From Bordetella genomosp. 13 (GTDB taxonomy: Bacteria; Pseudomonadota; Gammaproteobacteria; Burkholderiales; Burkholderiaceae_B): a stretch of 64,000 nucleotides of DNA. A program made the translations under genes and the position numbers. Below the pieces are notes generated by a model, which was not told the DNA's origin, did no database searches, and saw nothing but the letters and a program-made list of their open reading frames with translations. The stretch covers positions 3,906,001 to 3,970,000 of the forward strand of contig NZ_CP021111.1 of assembly GCF_002119665.1 (NCBI RefSeq). The letters are read 5' to 3'. Below are positions 1 to 8,559 of the stretch, in pieces (the first letter of the stretch is position 1; the number at the start of each line of letters is the position of its first letter).

Positions 1-652
1 CATTGGCGGCCTTGACGCTGCCGCCGTACAGGACCTGTACGTGATCGACCCCCAGCCCTTGCAGCGCCACGCGGATGGCGCCATGCACTTCCTGGGCCTG
101 TTCGGGGGTGGCGGTGCGGCCGGTGCCGATGGCCCAGACCGGTTCATACGCCAGCACCATGCGGCCCAGCGCGTCCGCGCCCAGGGCCAGCACCGGGGCC
201 AGCTGGCGCTGGATGACGCCCAGGGTGTTGCCGCCCTCGCGCTCGTCCAGCGACTCACCCACGCATACCACCGGGGTCAGGCCAGAGGCCAGCGCGGCGG
301 CGGCCTTGTCGGCGACCAGTTGGTCGGTCTCACCGTGCAGCGTGCGGCGCTCGGAATGGCCGACCAGCGCCCAGCGGCAGCCGAATTCCTTCAGCATGGG
401 GGCCGAGACTTCGCCGGTGTAGGCGCCTTTCTCGTGCTTGCTGACGTCCTGCGCGCCCCAGGCCACGGTGCTGCCTTCCAGCAACTGCTGCGTCTGCGCC
501 AGGTACGGAAACGGCACGCAAACCCCGAACTGGCAATGCGCGGCGGCATCCGCGGTACGCAGGGCGTCCAGTAATGCGGCGTTCTCGGCCAGCGTGCCGT
601 GCATTTTCCAGTTGCCCAGCACGAGGCGGGCGCGGGGTTCGGTCGTAGTCAT
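1..652 (-). CDS. tpiA: triosephosphate isomerase, 3' end outside window
   Basis: Glycolytic TIM-barrel enzyme interconverting dihydroxyacetone phosphate and glyceraldehyde 3-phosphate in the cytoplasm. Reading leftward from the ATG at 652 gives MTTTEPRARLVLGNWKMHG, with the substrate-binding Lys of NWKMHG at residue 16. The catalytic His region (VGHSERR), the catalytic Glu region (AYEPVWAIGTG) and the phosphate loop (LYGGSVKAAN) follow in the right order. The window edge cuts the gene near the end of the barrel, so the last residues are missing. A TACAAT -10-like box on the minus strand at 781-786 could be its promoter, but no convincing -35 accompanies it. Confidence 0.95.
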   Translation of the reverse strand, partial: MTTTEPRARLVLGNWKMHGTLAENAALLDALRTADAAAHCQFGVCVPFPYLAQTQQLLEGSTVAWGAQDVSKHEKGAYTGEVSAPMLKEFGCRWALVGHSERRTLHGETDQLVADKAAAALASGLTPVVCVGESLDEREGGNTLGVIQRQLAPVLALGADALGRMVLAYEPVWAIGTGRTATPEQAQEVHGAIRVALQGLGVDHVQVLYGGSVKAAN

Positions 653-822
653 GGCGGGCGTTGGGGGTGACGTTTTACAGGATCCTGGAGATCTCTAGGT
701 AGAGTCTGTGTCTGCGCGTTGTCTACGTAGACCGTTTGTGCAGACGAAGACCGGAACGGAAAATCCCGGTCAAACCCAAGATTGTATCCTGTTGGCGACC
801 AACACGCCCGACCGTTACAGCA

Positions 823-1800
823 TCACAGCGTCAGGATGATCTTCCCGATGTTGTCGCCGGCTTCCATCATGGCATGGCCCGCGGCGGCCTGCTCCAGCGG
901 CATGGTCGCGTGGATGACAGGCTTGATGGCGCCGGATTCCAGCAGCGGCCACACGCGCGCCTGCAGCGCGCGGGCGATCGCGCCCTTGAAGGCCACGGGC
1001 CGCGGACGCAGCGTGGAGCCGGTGATGGTGATGCGACGGCGCAACACGTGATTGCAGTCCACCGCCGCGTGCGCGCCGCCCAGCAGCGCGATGATGACGA
1101 TGCGGCCGTCGTCCGCCAGGCACTTGATGTTGCGCGCGATGTAGTCGCCCGCCACCATGTCGAGGATGACGTTGACGCCCGCGCCGCCCGTGGCGTCCAG
1201 CACTTCCTTCACGAAGTCCTGCGACTTGTAGTTGATGCCCTTGGTGGCGCCCAGTTCCTCGACCGCGCGCACGCGGTCGTCGCTGCCCACGGTGGCGTAT
1301 ACCTTGTTGCCCATGGCGCGGGCGATCTGGATGGCCGTGGTGCCGATGCCGCTGGCCCCGCCGTGCACCAGCAGCGATTCGCCTTCGGCCAGCATGCCGC
1401 GATCGAACACGTTGCTCCAGACGGTGAAGTAGGTTTCCGGCAGGCCCGCGGCCTCGATGGGCGTCAGGCCTTTGGGAATGGGCAGGCATTGCGCGGCCGG
1501 GGCCACGCAGAACTCGGCATAGCCGCCGCCCGCCACCAGCGCGCACACCTGGTCGCCCAGCGCCAGTCCGGCCGCGGCCGCATCGCCCGCGATGATCTCG
1601 CCTGCGACTTCCAGGCCCGGCAGGTCGGAAATGCCCGGAGGCGGGGCGTAGCTACCCTTGCGCTGGAAGACGTCGGGGCGGTTGATGCCCGCCGCCGCCA
1701 CCTTGATCAGGACCTCGCCAGGGCCGGGCTCTGGCACGGGACGATCGACCGGAACCAGAACCTCGGGACCGCCCGGCTTGGAAATCTCGATTGCACGCAT
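823..1800 (-). CDS. NAD(P)H quinone oxidoreductase, PIG3-like
   Basis: A 325-residue zinc-free medium-chain dehydrogenase. It reads MRAIEISKPGGPEVLV with the GroES-like N-terminal half, then the Rossmann half with HGGASGIGTTAIQIA around residue 150. The family reduces quinones with NADPH in the cytosol and resembles TP53I3/PIG3. The ATG at 1800 is preceded by GGAGG at good spacing. An upstream in-frame extension would run through the tRNA gene and is rejected. It lies between tpiA and tRNA-Ser, all on the minus strand. The physiological substrate cannot be told from sequence. Confidence 0.88.
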   Translation of the reverse strand: MRAIEISKPGGPEVLVPVDRPVPEPGPGEVLIKVAAAGINRPDVFQRKGSYAPPPGISDLPGLEVAGEIIAGDAAAAGLALGDQVCALVAGGGYAEFCVAPAAQCLPIPKGLTPIEAAGLPETYFTVWSNVFDRGMLAEGESLLVHGGASGIGTTAIQIARAMGNKVYATVGSDDRVRAVEELGATKGINYKSQDFVKEVLDATGGAGVNVILDMVAGDYIARNIKCLADDGRIVIIALLGGAHAAVDCNHVLRRRITITGSTLRPRPVAFKGAIARALQARVWPLLESGAIKPVIHATMPLEQAAAGHAMMEAGDNIGKIILTL

Positions 1801-1863
1801 GGATGCCTCCAACTTGATGGAAGCCCTATTATCCCGGTCCTGCGAGGATTCACGAAGCGCGCC

Positions 1864-1953
1864 TGGCGGAAGCGGTGGGATTCGAACCCACGAAGGGTAT
1901 GAACCCTTGCCGGTTTTCAAGACCGGTGCCTTCAACCGCTCGGCCACACTTCC
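1864..1953 (-). tRNA. tRNA-Ser (anticodon UGA)
   Basis: 90 nt with CCA encoded. The acceptor GGAAGUG pairs with CGCUUCC, followed by discriminator G. The anticodon loop is CUUGAAA closed by CCGGU/ACCGG, which gives anticodon UGA. The long variable arm expected of a serine tRNA is present, and the T loop is GGTTCGAATCC. Confidence 0.96.
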
Positions 1954-2052
1954 TTGTCGATGCCCGCCGCGGCCGCCACGCAGGCGGCCCGGGCTCGATG
2001 GGGTTGCCATGATAATCCATATGGCGTGCACGCGTACGCGCCGCCGCGCGCC

Positions 2053-2724
2053 TCACCCCAGCCGGGGCAGCCCGGCCTGCGCCAGCGCATCGTCCAGCCA
2101 GGGCGATACGAGCTGCCCGTTGGCGATCTCTTCCAGCCGCTGGCCCTCCGCCGCCACTTTCTTCTCGGCGGCCTCCAGCACGGCGGGCACGTCGCGGCGC
2201 GGGATCACCACGATGCCGTCGATGTCGCCCACGACCAGGTCGCCCGGCTCGACGGCCACGCCGCCCACCGATACCGGTTGCGCCAGGCGTCCGGGCAATC
2301 CCTTCGTGGGACCGCAGGGATTCGTGCCCGCGGCGAAGATCGGGAAGTCGCCAGCGGCCAACACCGAAGTGTCGCGCGATGCCGCGTCGACGACGAAGCC
2401 GCCCAGGCCGGCGGCCTTCGCCTGGGTGACCATCAGTTCGCCGAACAGCGCGCAGGTGTCATCGGCCTTGCCGTCCACCACCAGCACGTCGCCCGGGCGG
2501 GCCACGGCCAGGGCCACATGGAACATCAGGTTGTCCCCGGGCCGCACCTCGACGGTATAGGCCGGCCCGCATACCGACATGCCCGGGCTCAATGCGCGGA
2601 TGCGCGCATTCATGGTGCCGCGGCGGCCCGCCACGTCGCACAGGATGGCCGCCTGGTAGCGCCGCGCCCGCTCCACCAGCGCCGGGGCCACGCGTTCGAA
2701 TTCCGCTGTCTTCCGATAGTCCAT
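2053..2724 (-). CDS. RraA-family protein, probable HMG/CHA-type aldolase
   Basis: 223 residues starting MDYRKTAEFERVAP, with AAGGAG just upstream of the ATG. It has the RraA/4-hydroxy-4-methyl-2-oxoglutarate aldolase fold. The GELMVTQAKAAGLGGFVVD segment is followed by the Arg-Asp pair (ASRDTS) that binds substrate and metal in aldolase members. Retention of that pair favours a pyruvate-releasing aldolase over a pure RNase E inhibitor. It lies 22 bases downstream of the hydroxy-acid oxidase gene and is almost certainly cotranscribed with it. A longer in-frame start would sit inside the upstream gene. Older databases call such proteins demethylmenaquinone methyltransferase, which is misleading. 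Confidence 0.82.
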   Translation of the reverse strand: MDYRKTAEFERVAPALVERARRYQAAILCDVAGRRGTMNARIRALSPGMSVCGPAYTVEVRPGDNLMFHVALAVARPGDVLVVDGKADDTCALFGELMVTQAKAAGLGGFVVDAASRDTSVLAAGDFPIFAAGTNPCGPTKGLPGRLAQPVSVGGVAVEPGDLVVGDIDGIVVIPRRDVPAVLEAAEKKVAAEGQRLEEIANGQLVSPWLDDALAQAGLPRLG

Positions 2725-2746
2725 TGCTGCTCCTTGTAATGTCGAT

Positions 2747-3994
2747 TCAGCGAGCCTGGTCCAGCCTGACCAAAAAGGACTCGTCCAGTTGCGCGAGGCT
2801 GGTGATGCCCAGCATGCCCATGTTGCGCGCGATCTCGTCATGCATGAGGCGCAGCGCATGGCGCACGCCGGCCTCGCCCGCGACTGCCGCGGCGTAGTTG
2901 AAGGGCCGGCCGGCGAACACGCAGCGCGCGCCCAGCGCCATGGCCTTGAGCGCGTCGGTGCCGCGACGTACGCCGCTGTCCAGCATCACGGTCATCGAGC
3001 CGGCCTCTTGCATGATCTCGGGCAGCACCCGCAGCGGCGATACCGCGCCGTCGAGCTGGCGGCCGCCGTGGTTGGACACGATCACCCCATCGATGCCGAT
3101 CTCGCGCGCGCGGCGCGCGTCTTCCGCGGCCAGGATGCCCTTCAGCACCAGAACCCCTCGCCAGCGGCGGCGGATCTGCGCCGCGTGCGACCAATCGACA
3201 TAGCCTCGTTCGGAGAGATCGCGCATCACGTGGCGCGACAGGATGGGCGCGCCGCGCGTGGCGTAGTTGTTCTCGAAGTGCGGCATGCCATGGCGCAGCA
3301 GCGTGCGCAGGAACGTGCCGCAGAGCCAGCGCGGGTGCGTGACGCCCTGCCAGGCCAGCGCGAGGCTGGGCTTGAGCGGCGTGCTGAATCCCGTGCGCAC
3401 GTTGTTCTCGCGATTGGCCGTGACGGGCGTGTCGGCCGTCAGCACCAATGTCTCCACGCCGGCCGCCGCCACCCGATCGATGAGCGCGCCGATCTGCGCG
3501 GCATCGCCCGGCAGGTAGGCTTGGAACCATGTGCCGGGCGCGGCATCCATCACCTCTTCCAGCCGGATCAGCGACGACCCGCTCATGATGCAGGGCACAC
3601 CGGCGGCCTGGGCCGCCCGCGCCAGCACGATGTCGCCGCGATAGGCGGTAAGCGCGGTGATGCCCATGGGCGCGATGCCGACCGGCGAACGGTAGCGTTG
3701 GCCGAATATCTCCACGTCCTGCCGCCGGGCCGATACGTCCACCAGCACCCGCGTGCGAAACCCATACTGCGAGAACGCGGCGCGGTTGTCGGCTTCGGAA
3801 TGGCGGTCTTCGACGGAACCGGAGACGTAGCCGAACAGGGGCGCGGGCAGATGCCGGCGCGCGGCCGATTCGAAATCGTGCAGGGACAGCACGCCGCGCA
3901 GACGCCGCGACGGCGCCTGCGCGGCCACGCGCTCAGGCTGCGCGACAGGCGTGGCCAGGGATTCGGATTCGGCAAGACCGGGCGTGGTCGGCAT
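2747..3994 (-). CDS. FMN-dependent alpha-hydroxy-acid oxidase/dehydrogenase
   Basis: 415 residues from the ATG at 3994 (MPTTPGLAESE). A TTG at 4012 is a less likely start. Family features are clear: YVSGSVEDR near the N terminus of the TIM barrel, SPVGIAPMG, ADTPVTANRENN, the lysine of VLKGIL, and the catalytic His and Arg of IVSNHGGRQLDGA, followed by DSGVRRGTD. The class comprises L-lactate dehydrogenase, glycolate oxidase and mandelate dehydrogenase. It oxidises an alpha-hydroxy acid to the keto acid and is often loosely membrane-associated. The substrate is not resolved. It is the first gene of a two-gene unit with the RraA-like aldolase, next to a LysR gene. An operator-like dyad lies directly upstream. 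Confidence 0.86.
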   Translation of the reverse strand: MPTTPGLAESESLATPVAQPERVAAQAPSRRLRGVLSLHDFESAARRHLPAPLFGYVSGSVEDRHSEADNRAAFSQYGFRTRVLVDVSARRQDVEIFGQRYRSPVGIAPMGITALTAYRGDIVLARAAQAAGVPCIMSGSSLIRLEEVMDAAPGTWFQAYLPGDAAQIGALIDRVAAAGVETLVLTADTPVTANRENNVRTGFSTPLKPSLALAWQGVTHPRWLCGTFLRTLLRHGMPHFENNYATRGAPILSRHVMRDLSERGYVDWSHAAQIRRRWRGVLVLKGILAAEDARRAREIGIDGVIVSNHGGRQLDGAVSPLRVLPEIMQEAGSMTVMLDSGVRRGTDALKAMALGARCVFAGRPFNYAAAVAGEAGVRHALRLMHDEIARNMGMLGITSLAQLDESFLVRLDQAR

Positions 3995-4028
3995 GCGGCA
4001 GGCTCGCGGCAAGTGAACAACCCGGCGG

Positions 4029-4087
4029 ACTATATCGGCATCGGACCATCGAATAAAGCGAAAATATTCGATGCCAATTCATGGCAT
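4029..4087 (-). promoter_or_regulatory. promoter and LysR-box-like dyad upstream of hydroxy-acid oxidase
   Basis: On the minus strand a TATAGT -10 box lies at 4034-4029, 34-40 bases before the ATG. A weak TTTATT -35 sits 17 bases upstream. Overlapping the -35 is a perfect 9-base inverted repeat, CATCGAATA (4047-4055) and TATTCGATG (4065-4073). It contains the T-N11-A spacing (T4054, A4066) typical of LysR sites. A second dyad, ATGCCA/TGGCAT, occupies 4071-4076 and 4082-4087. The adjacent LysR gene is the obvious candidate regulator. This is inferred from sequence only. Confidence 0.45.
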
Positions 4088-4115
4088 TTATCGAACGACC
4101 CGGCCGCGTCGCGGC

Positions 4116-5015
4116 TCACCACAAGGGATGCGGCGCCGCGAAATCCACTTCGTCGAGCACGCGTTCCCGCATGGCGGCGATCAGCGACCGGATGTCGTCG
4201 CGCCGGCATTGGAACGAATAGTCCAGCGTGCGCAGCGGCGGATCGCTTTCGATGGCGATGATGGCGTGGCGGTCGCACAGCGGCCGCAGCCAGGCCTCGG
4301 GAAAGAAGGCCACGCCCACGCCCGCCGCCACCATGCCCGCGATGGCGCCCATGTTGTTGCAGGTCAACTGGCGCGATACGTTCAGCGCATTTTCCTGCAG
4401 CCAGGCCTCGAAGATCCGGGTCGAGCCCGCGCCCGGCGGCATGGTGATCACGGTCATGTCGCGCAGCAGGGTCGGCGTCAGCCGGTCGATGCCTTCCAGT
4501 TGCGCGGCCGCGCCCGCCCAGCGATAGCGCACCTCGGCGATGGTCGTGGACGCGATGGCCGGCCGCGAGGACCATCCCGCGATCACCGCGAAGTCGAGCT
4601 CGCCGCTCTCGACACGGCGCTCGAGGTTGCGGCCCACGTCCACGTGCGGCTCCAGCCGCAGATCGGGATAGTCGCGGCGGCAGCGCGCCACGAACTTCGG
4701 CAGCCAGCTCATCGCGGCCAGCTCGCCCATGCCGAAACGGCAGACGCCCTGCAGGCTGCCGTCGCGCCCCAGCGTGGCGCGGGCGCGGGAGCGGGCATCG
4801 AGAATGTCGCGGGCCAGCGGCAGCAGCATCTCTCCTTCGGCCGTCAGCGTGGAGCGATGGCCGCTGCGGTCGAACAGGACCTTGCCCAGGTCGGCTTCAA
4901 GTTCGGTGATGCGCTTGGAGAGCGACGACTGCGACAGGTGCAGGTGGGCGGCCGCCACGGCAAAGCTGGACGACAGGGCCGCCGCATAGAAGGCTTCGAG
5001 CTGTTTGAAAGTCAT
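4116..5015 (-). CDS. LysR-family transcriptional regulator
   Basis: 299 residues from MTFKQLEAFYAAALSSSF. A typical N-terminal winged helix is present (AAHLHLSQSSLSKRITELEADLG, roughly residues 18-40), followed by the periplasmic-binding-like effector domain (FGMGELAAMSWLPKF). The gene stands between the oxidase/aldolase pair, which it precedes on the same strand, and the divergent Bug receptor gene. This is the usual place for a local activator. Related motifs upstream of both neighbours support that role. An alternative ATG at 5051 would add 12 residues. The effector is unknown. Confidence 0.9.
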   Translation of the reverse strand: MTFKQLEAFYAAALSSSFAVAAAHLHLSQSSLSKRITELEADLGKVLFDRSGHRSTLTAEGEMLLPLARDILDARSRARATLGRDGSLQGVCRFGMGELAAMSWLPKFVARCRRDYPDLRLEPHVDVGRNLERRVESGELDFAVIAGWSSRPAIASTTIAEVRYRWAGAAAQLEGIDRLTPTLLRDMTVITMPPGAGSTRIFEAWLQENALNVSRQLTCNNMGAIAGMVAAGVGVAFFPEAWLRPLCDRHAIIAIESDPPLRTLDYSFQCRRDDIRSLIAAMRERVLDEVDFAAPHPLW

Positions 5016-5101
5016 GAAGTGGTCCGTGCCCGGCGTGCCGTCTGCACGCATGGAGTCGCTGCGCGCGCCTGCACGCCACGCGGCGGCCTTTCGGGCAATT
5101 G

Positions 5102-5126
5102 ATCGATAAAAGCGACGAAGATTGAC
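5102..5126. promoter_or_regulatory. second copy of the operator-like motif, upstream of Bug gene
   Basis: ATCGATAAAAGCGA at 5102-5115 matches ATCGAATAAAGCGA at 4048-4061 in 12 of 14 positions. The remainder is weaker, giving about 16 of 25 overall. It lies in the divergent region between the LysR and Bug genes, in the same plus-strand orientation. It may be a second binding site of the LysR protein. Confidence 0.35.
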
Positions 5127-5237
5127 GGAAATTTATCACTTTCTCCTATCTTGGCTTGTTGCTAGAGTGCCTGCACACAAGCCGGCCGTTCGAGCCGGAA
5201 GACCAAGCCTGCTCCACAGAGAGCGGAGGAGACCGCC

Positions 5238-6227
5238 TTGATCATCAGCCCCCGGAAACGCATGGCCGGCGTCGCGCTGGCCGCCGCCATGGCAGCCGCG
5301 CTGGTCGCGCCCGCGGCCGCGCAGGAATGGACCCCGACCAAGCCCATCGAAATCTACGTGGGCTTCGCGCCCGGCGGATCCGCCGACCAGATCGCGCGCC
5401 AGTTGGCCAACGCAGTGAAAGACACGATGCCCGTGCCCGTGGTCGTCATCAACAAGCCCGGTGCGGCCGGCGCGCTGGCCGCGCAGGACGTCGCACAGGC
5501 CAAGCCGGACGGCTACCGCATGTTCGTGGGCGGCGGCAGCGAGACGACGTCGGTCGGCAATCACCAGAAGGTGTCGTACGACGCGCGGCGCGACTTCACC
5601 CCCGTGTTGAAAGTGGCCAGGCTGCCGTCGGTGCTGGCGGTGCCCGCCAACTCGCCGTTCAAGACCGCGCAGGACCTGATCGCCGCGGCCAAGGCGAAGC
5701 CCGGCGCCCTGTCGTATGGGTCCACGGGAGAAGGCAGCCTGTTCCACTCGACCATGCTGGCGTTCGAGGCCAACAGCGGCCTGCGGTTCCTGCACGTGCC
5801 GTACAAGGGCGCCGCCGAGTCGCTGCTTGCGCTGGCCTCCGGACAGCTGGACATGGCGTTCGGCGCGCCCGAGGAAGTGAAAGGGCTGATCGACGGCGGC
5901 AAGATCCGTCCCATCGCGCTGTTCTCCAAGACGCGCCTGCCCTCCATGCCCAATGTGCCCACCGTGACCGAACTGGGCTATCCCGTGGCGCTGGACAACA
6001 TGAAGGGCCTGCTGGCCCCCGCCGGACTGCCCGAACCCATCTACCGCTACTTGAACAAGACCTTCCACGATGCGCTGCAGAGCCCTGCGTGGAAGTCGTA
6101 CGCGCAGAACAGCGGCCTGACGACCGACTATGCGGACGGGCCGGCTTTCCAGAAGGAGATCAACGACAGCTATGCGCTGATCGGCGACTCGCTGCGCACC
6201 ATCCGCGCCGCCAGCGCGGCCAAATGA
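5238..6227 (+). CDS. Bug/TctC-family periplasmic solute receptor
   Basis: 329 residues with a signal peptide (RKRMAGVALAAAMAAALVAPAAAQ). The TctC/Bug binding fold follows: IEIYVGFAPGGSADQIAR near the N terminus, NKPGAAGALAAQDVAQAKPDGY, and LSYGSTGEGSLFHSTM. These receptors capture carboxylates or similar small acids for tripartite tricarboxylate transport or for sensing. No TctA/TctB membrane genes are nearby, as is common for orphan Bug genes. The start is probably the TTG at 5238, because GGAGGAG sits ideally before it; the ATG at 5262 would shorten the signal peptide n-region. It is cotranscribed with the dehydrogenase 10 bases downstream. Confidence 0.88.
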   Translation: MIISPRKRMAGVALAAAMAAALVAPAAAQEWTPTKPIEIYVGFAPGGSADQIARQLANAVKDTMPVPVVVINKPGAAGALAAQDVAQAKPDGYRMFVGGGSETTSVGNHQKVSYDARRDFTPVLKVARLPSVLAVPANSPFKTAQDLIAAAKAKPGALSYGSTGEGSLFHSTMLAFEANSGLRFLHVPYKGAAESLLALASGQLDMAFGAPEEVKGLIDGGKIRPIALFSKTRLPSMPNVPTVTELGYPVALDNMKGLLAPAGLPEPIYRYLNKTFHDALQSPAWKSYAQNSGLTTDYADGPAFQKEINDSYALIGDSLRTIRAASAAK

Positions 6228-6237
6228 GGAGAACCGC

Positions 6238-7137
6238 ATGACCCCAACCGACGACCGCAGCGTGGGCTTCATCGGCCTGGGCATCATGGGCAGCGGCATG
6301 GCCGCGTCGCTGCTGCGCCGAGGCTATGAAGTGGCCGTGCACAACCGCACGCGCGCCGCGGAAGCGAAGCTCGTCGCCGCCGGCGCCACCGCGGCGGGGT
6401 CGCCTGCCGAGGTCGCGCGCCGCGCACGCGTCGTCATGCTCTGCCTGTCGGACACTGCCGCGGTCGAGGCCGTGCTGTTCGGTCCCGACGGCCTGGCTGG
6501 GGCGCTGCCGGCCGGCAGCCACGTCATCGACACCAGCACCATTGCGGCGTCCGCCACGCGCAGGCACGCGCAGCGCCTGGCCGAGCGCGGCATCTCGCTG
6601 GTGGATGCGCCCGTCAGCGGCGGCCAGGCGGCCGCGCAGTCGGGCGAACTCAGCTGCATGGCGGGCGGCACAGAGGCCGCTTTCGATCATTGCCTGCCCT
6701 ATCTGCAGGCTATCGCCACGCGCGTGCTGCGCATGGGCGACAACGGCGCGGGTCAGGTCGCCAAGGCATGCAACCAGGTCGCGGTAAGCGCCGTCATGCT
6801 GGGCGTGGCCGAAGCCTTCGCGCTGGCCCGGGCCAATGGCGTGGATCCTGCGGCCGTGCGCGAGGCCCTGTTGGGCGGCGCGGCGCGCAGCAATATTCTC
6901 GAGAAGAACGCCGTGCGGCTGCTGCAGGACGACTACAAGCCCGGCTTTCGCGCCGGCCTGATGCACAAGGACCTGCGCCTGGCGCTGGAGTGCGGCACGG
7001 ATGCGGGCGCGTACATGCCCGTGGCCGCCACCGTTCTGCAGCTGCTGCAGGCCGCATGCAACACGGGGCATGCACAGGAAGACTGGAGCGTGGTGGGCAA
7101 GCTCGTCGCCGACCTGGCGCAGGCGCGCCACGCCTGA
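6238..7137 (+). CDS. beta-hydroxyacid dehydrogenase (3-hydroxyisobutyrate dehydrogenase-like)
   Basis: 299 residues. The N-terminal Rossmann motif is GFIGLGIMGSGMA, the substrate-binding signature is DAPVSGGQAAAQSG near residue 125, and the catalytic lysine lies in GAGQVAKACNQ near 177. The group includes tartronate semialdehyde reductase, 3-hydroxyisobutyrate dehydrogenase and L-threonate dehydrogenase, all NAD(P)-dependent and cytosolic. The ATG follows GAGGAGAACCGC. Its pairing with a Bug receptor, a hydroxy-acid oxidase and an aldolase suggests use of a branched or sugar-derived hydroxy acid. Confidence 0.87.
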   Translation: MTPTDDRSVGFIGLGIMGSGMAASLLRRGYEVAVHNRTRAAEAKLVAAGATAAGSPAEVARRARVVMLCLSDTAAVEAVLFGPDGLAGALPAGSHVIDTSTIAASATRRHAQRLAERGISLVDAPVSGGQAAAQSGELSCMAGGTEAAFDHCLPYLQAIATRVLRMGDNGAGQVAKACNQVAVSAVMLGVAEAFALARANGVDPAAVREALLGGAARSNILEKNAVRLLQDDYKPGFRAGLMHKDLRLALECGTDAGAYMPVAATVLQLLQAACNTGHAQEDWSVVGKLVADLAQARHA

Positions 7138-7151
7138 TCGGTTCCACAATG

Positions 7152-7184
7152 AAAACGCCCCGAGGCCAGTGGCCATCGGGGCGT
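7152..7184 (-). terminator. intrinsic terminator of first ParB-like lipoprotein gene
   Basis: ACGCCCCGA pairs with TCGGGGCGT, and an inner GGCC/GGCC pairing extends the stem. On the minus strand the stem is followed by TTTTC, so it terminates leftward transcription. It may also stop rightward reading from the dehydrogenase. Confidence 0.6.
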
Positions 7185-7230
7185 GATGCTTGAAGCGGCG
7201 AGCCCGGCCCGCCCCTTCTTCATGCCGGGA

Positions 7231-8559
7231 TCAATAGCCCCAGCAGGTACCGGCAGCCGGCTTGCCGCAAGCGCGGTAGTTCGCCGAGAACCACAGCTTG
7301 CCCGCGCCGCGCGGTTCGCCGTCGCCGTTAGTGTCATCGCGAGCGATGTCTTCGAGCTCGCCCAGCGCATCCTCGGTGTCGGGATCGTTCGGCACGACCA
7401 GGGCGATACGGCCCAGCTCGGTGGCGGTGGTGGAACCGTAGATCAGTTCGAACTCGCTCGTGGTGCCCATGATCAGCGACACGTCACGCACGGCAGCGGG
7501 ATAGCTGAAATCGTCGCCGGTCTTGAGCAGGTTCTCGTCCAGCGCGCTTTCCGCCAGCACGTCCGCCACATTGGTCGCGTTGGCGACCATGTTGTAGTGG
7601 GACAGGGCCGGGATCTGGCCGGCGGTCTGCTTGCGGCGGATCCAGTCGCCCCACAGGAACTCCGCGAACTCCGGCAGGTCGCCCGACACATAGGCGATGT
7701 CGCGGGTGAAATAGACCAACGAACGATAGCGGTCTTCGGCCATGCCGCCGGGTTCGGTGTCGTTGGCCAGGCCCAGGCGCGTGGGCAGTTGGTCGACGGT
7801 GATCGAGTTGTTGTCGCCATCGCGCAGCCAGGTCTTGTTCTCGTCGACCATGCGCTGCCAGAAGGCTTCACGGGTGGGCAGGTCGCTGTAGTTGGCGTCG
7901 ACGCGCACGTACACTTCCAGCTTGGGGCCGCCGTCGGCGATCTCGCGCAGCGAGCTGAACGAGTGGTGACCGTCGGTCAGGTACAGGTTGCCGTCCCAGC
8001 CGATCACCACCGTCTTCATTGCGGCCTTGTCATCCGGATCCGCACCCGGCTCGCTCTGGCACTCGAACGTCGAGGGATCGTCCAGGCGCGCGGCCCGCAC
8101 CGCGTCGATGCTGGTGAACTCGACGACGTCGTGCTGGCCCGTGTCTTCGCAATAGTCACCGAACTTCTTGCCGACGGTGCGGTTCAGGTAGTCGAGCTGC
8201 AGGACGGGATCGGCGGCCCAGGTGGGACGGTCGAAGTCGCCCTGCCAGCGGCCCAGCTTGTAGTAGACCTGGTCATAGCCCAGCCCCGGCTGCGTCGGAA
8301 TCAGTTCCTCGATGCGAACCTTCAGGATGTCGCCGCTCTTGGCACCGAGGTAGGCCGTGTTGCGCGACGGCGTGTCTTCCGGAGGCGTGGGGGCCGGCTC
8401 CGTGACGGGCGGCGTATTGTCCGCGACTTCGTCGTCGTCATCGTCGCTGCCGCCGCAGGCGGCCAGCGCCAGCGGGATCAGCGCCAGGGCTATCAGGTGG
8501 GTGGCGCGACGCCGCAGGGGCATCCACGGTTTGGACGGAGATTCGGTCAGCATGGGCAT
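7231..8559 (-). CDS. ParB-like nuclease-fold (ParBc_2) lipoprotein, copy A
   Basis: 442 residues from MPMLTESPSKP. A lipoprotein signal ends in LIPLALAAC, followed by an acidic GGSDDDDDE linker and a Pro/Thr-rich stretch. The body matches the ParB/sulfiredoxin-like ParBc_2 type: LIPTQPGLGYDQVYYKLGR near residue 105 and the hallmark LTDGHHSFSSL near 205. The C terminus holds two cysteines (ACGKPAAGTCWGY) that could form a disulfide. It is predicted to be exported and lipid-anchored, so a partitioning role is excluded. The function of this exported group is not established to my knowledge. It is a tandem paralogue of the gene upstream. Confidence 0.72.
   Translation of the reverse strand: MPMLTESPSKPWMPLRRRATHLIALALIPLALAACGGSDDDDDEVADNTPPVTEPAPTPPEDTPSRNTAYLGAKSGDILKVRIEELIPTQPGLGYDQVYYKLGRWQGDFDRPTWAADPVLQLDYLNRTVGKKFGDYCEDTGQHDVVEFTSIDAVRAARLDDPSTFECQSEPGADPDDKAAMKTVVIGWDGNLYLTDGHHSFSSLREIADGGPKLEVYVRVDANYSDLPTREAFWQRMVDENKTWLRDGDNNSITVDQLPTRLGLANDTEPGGMAEDRYRSLVYFTRDIAYVSGDLPEFAEFLWGDWIRRKQTAGQIPALSHYNMVANATNVADVLAESALDENLLKTGDDFSYPAAVRDVSLIMGTTSEFELIYGSTTATELGRIALVVPNDPDTEDALGELEDIARDDTNGDGEPRGAGKLWFSANYRACGKPAAGTCWGY
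8168..8221. repeat. 54-base identical block shared by the two lipoprotein genes (copy 1)
   Basis: The block is base-for-base identical to 9665-9718. It lies within the LDYLNRTVGKK coding segment. It marks recent duplication or gene conversion between the tandem copies, which have diverged elsewhere. Confidence 0.85.

Noticed and set aside
1801..2031. N-terminal extension of the quinone oxidoreductase
   Set aside because: It would translate tRNA-Ser. GGAGG points to the ATG at 1800.
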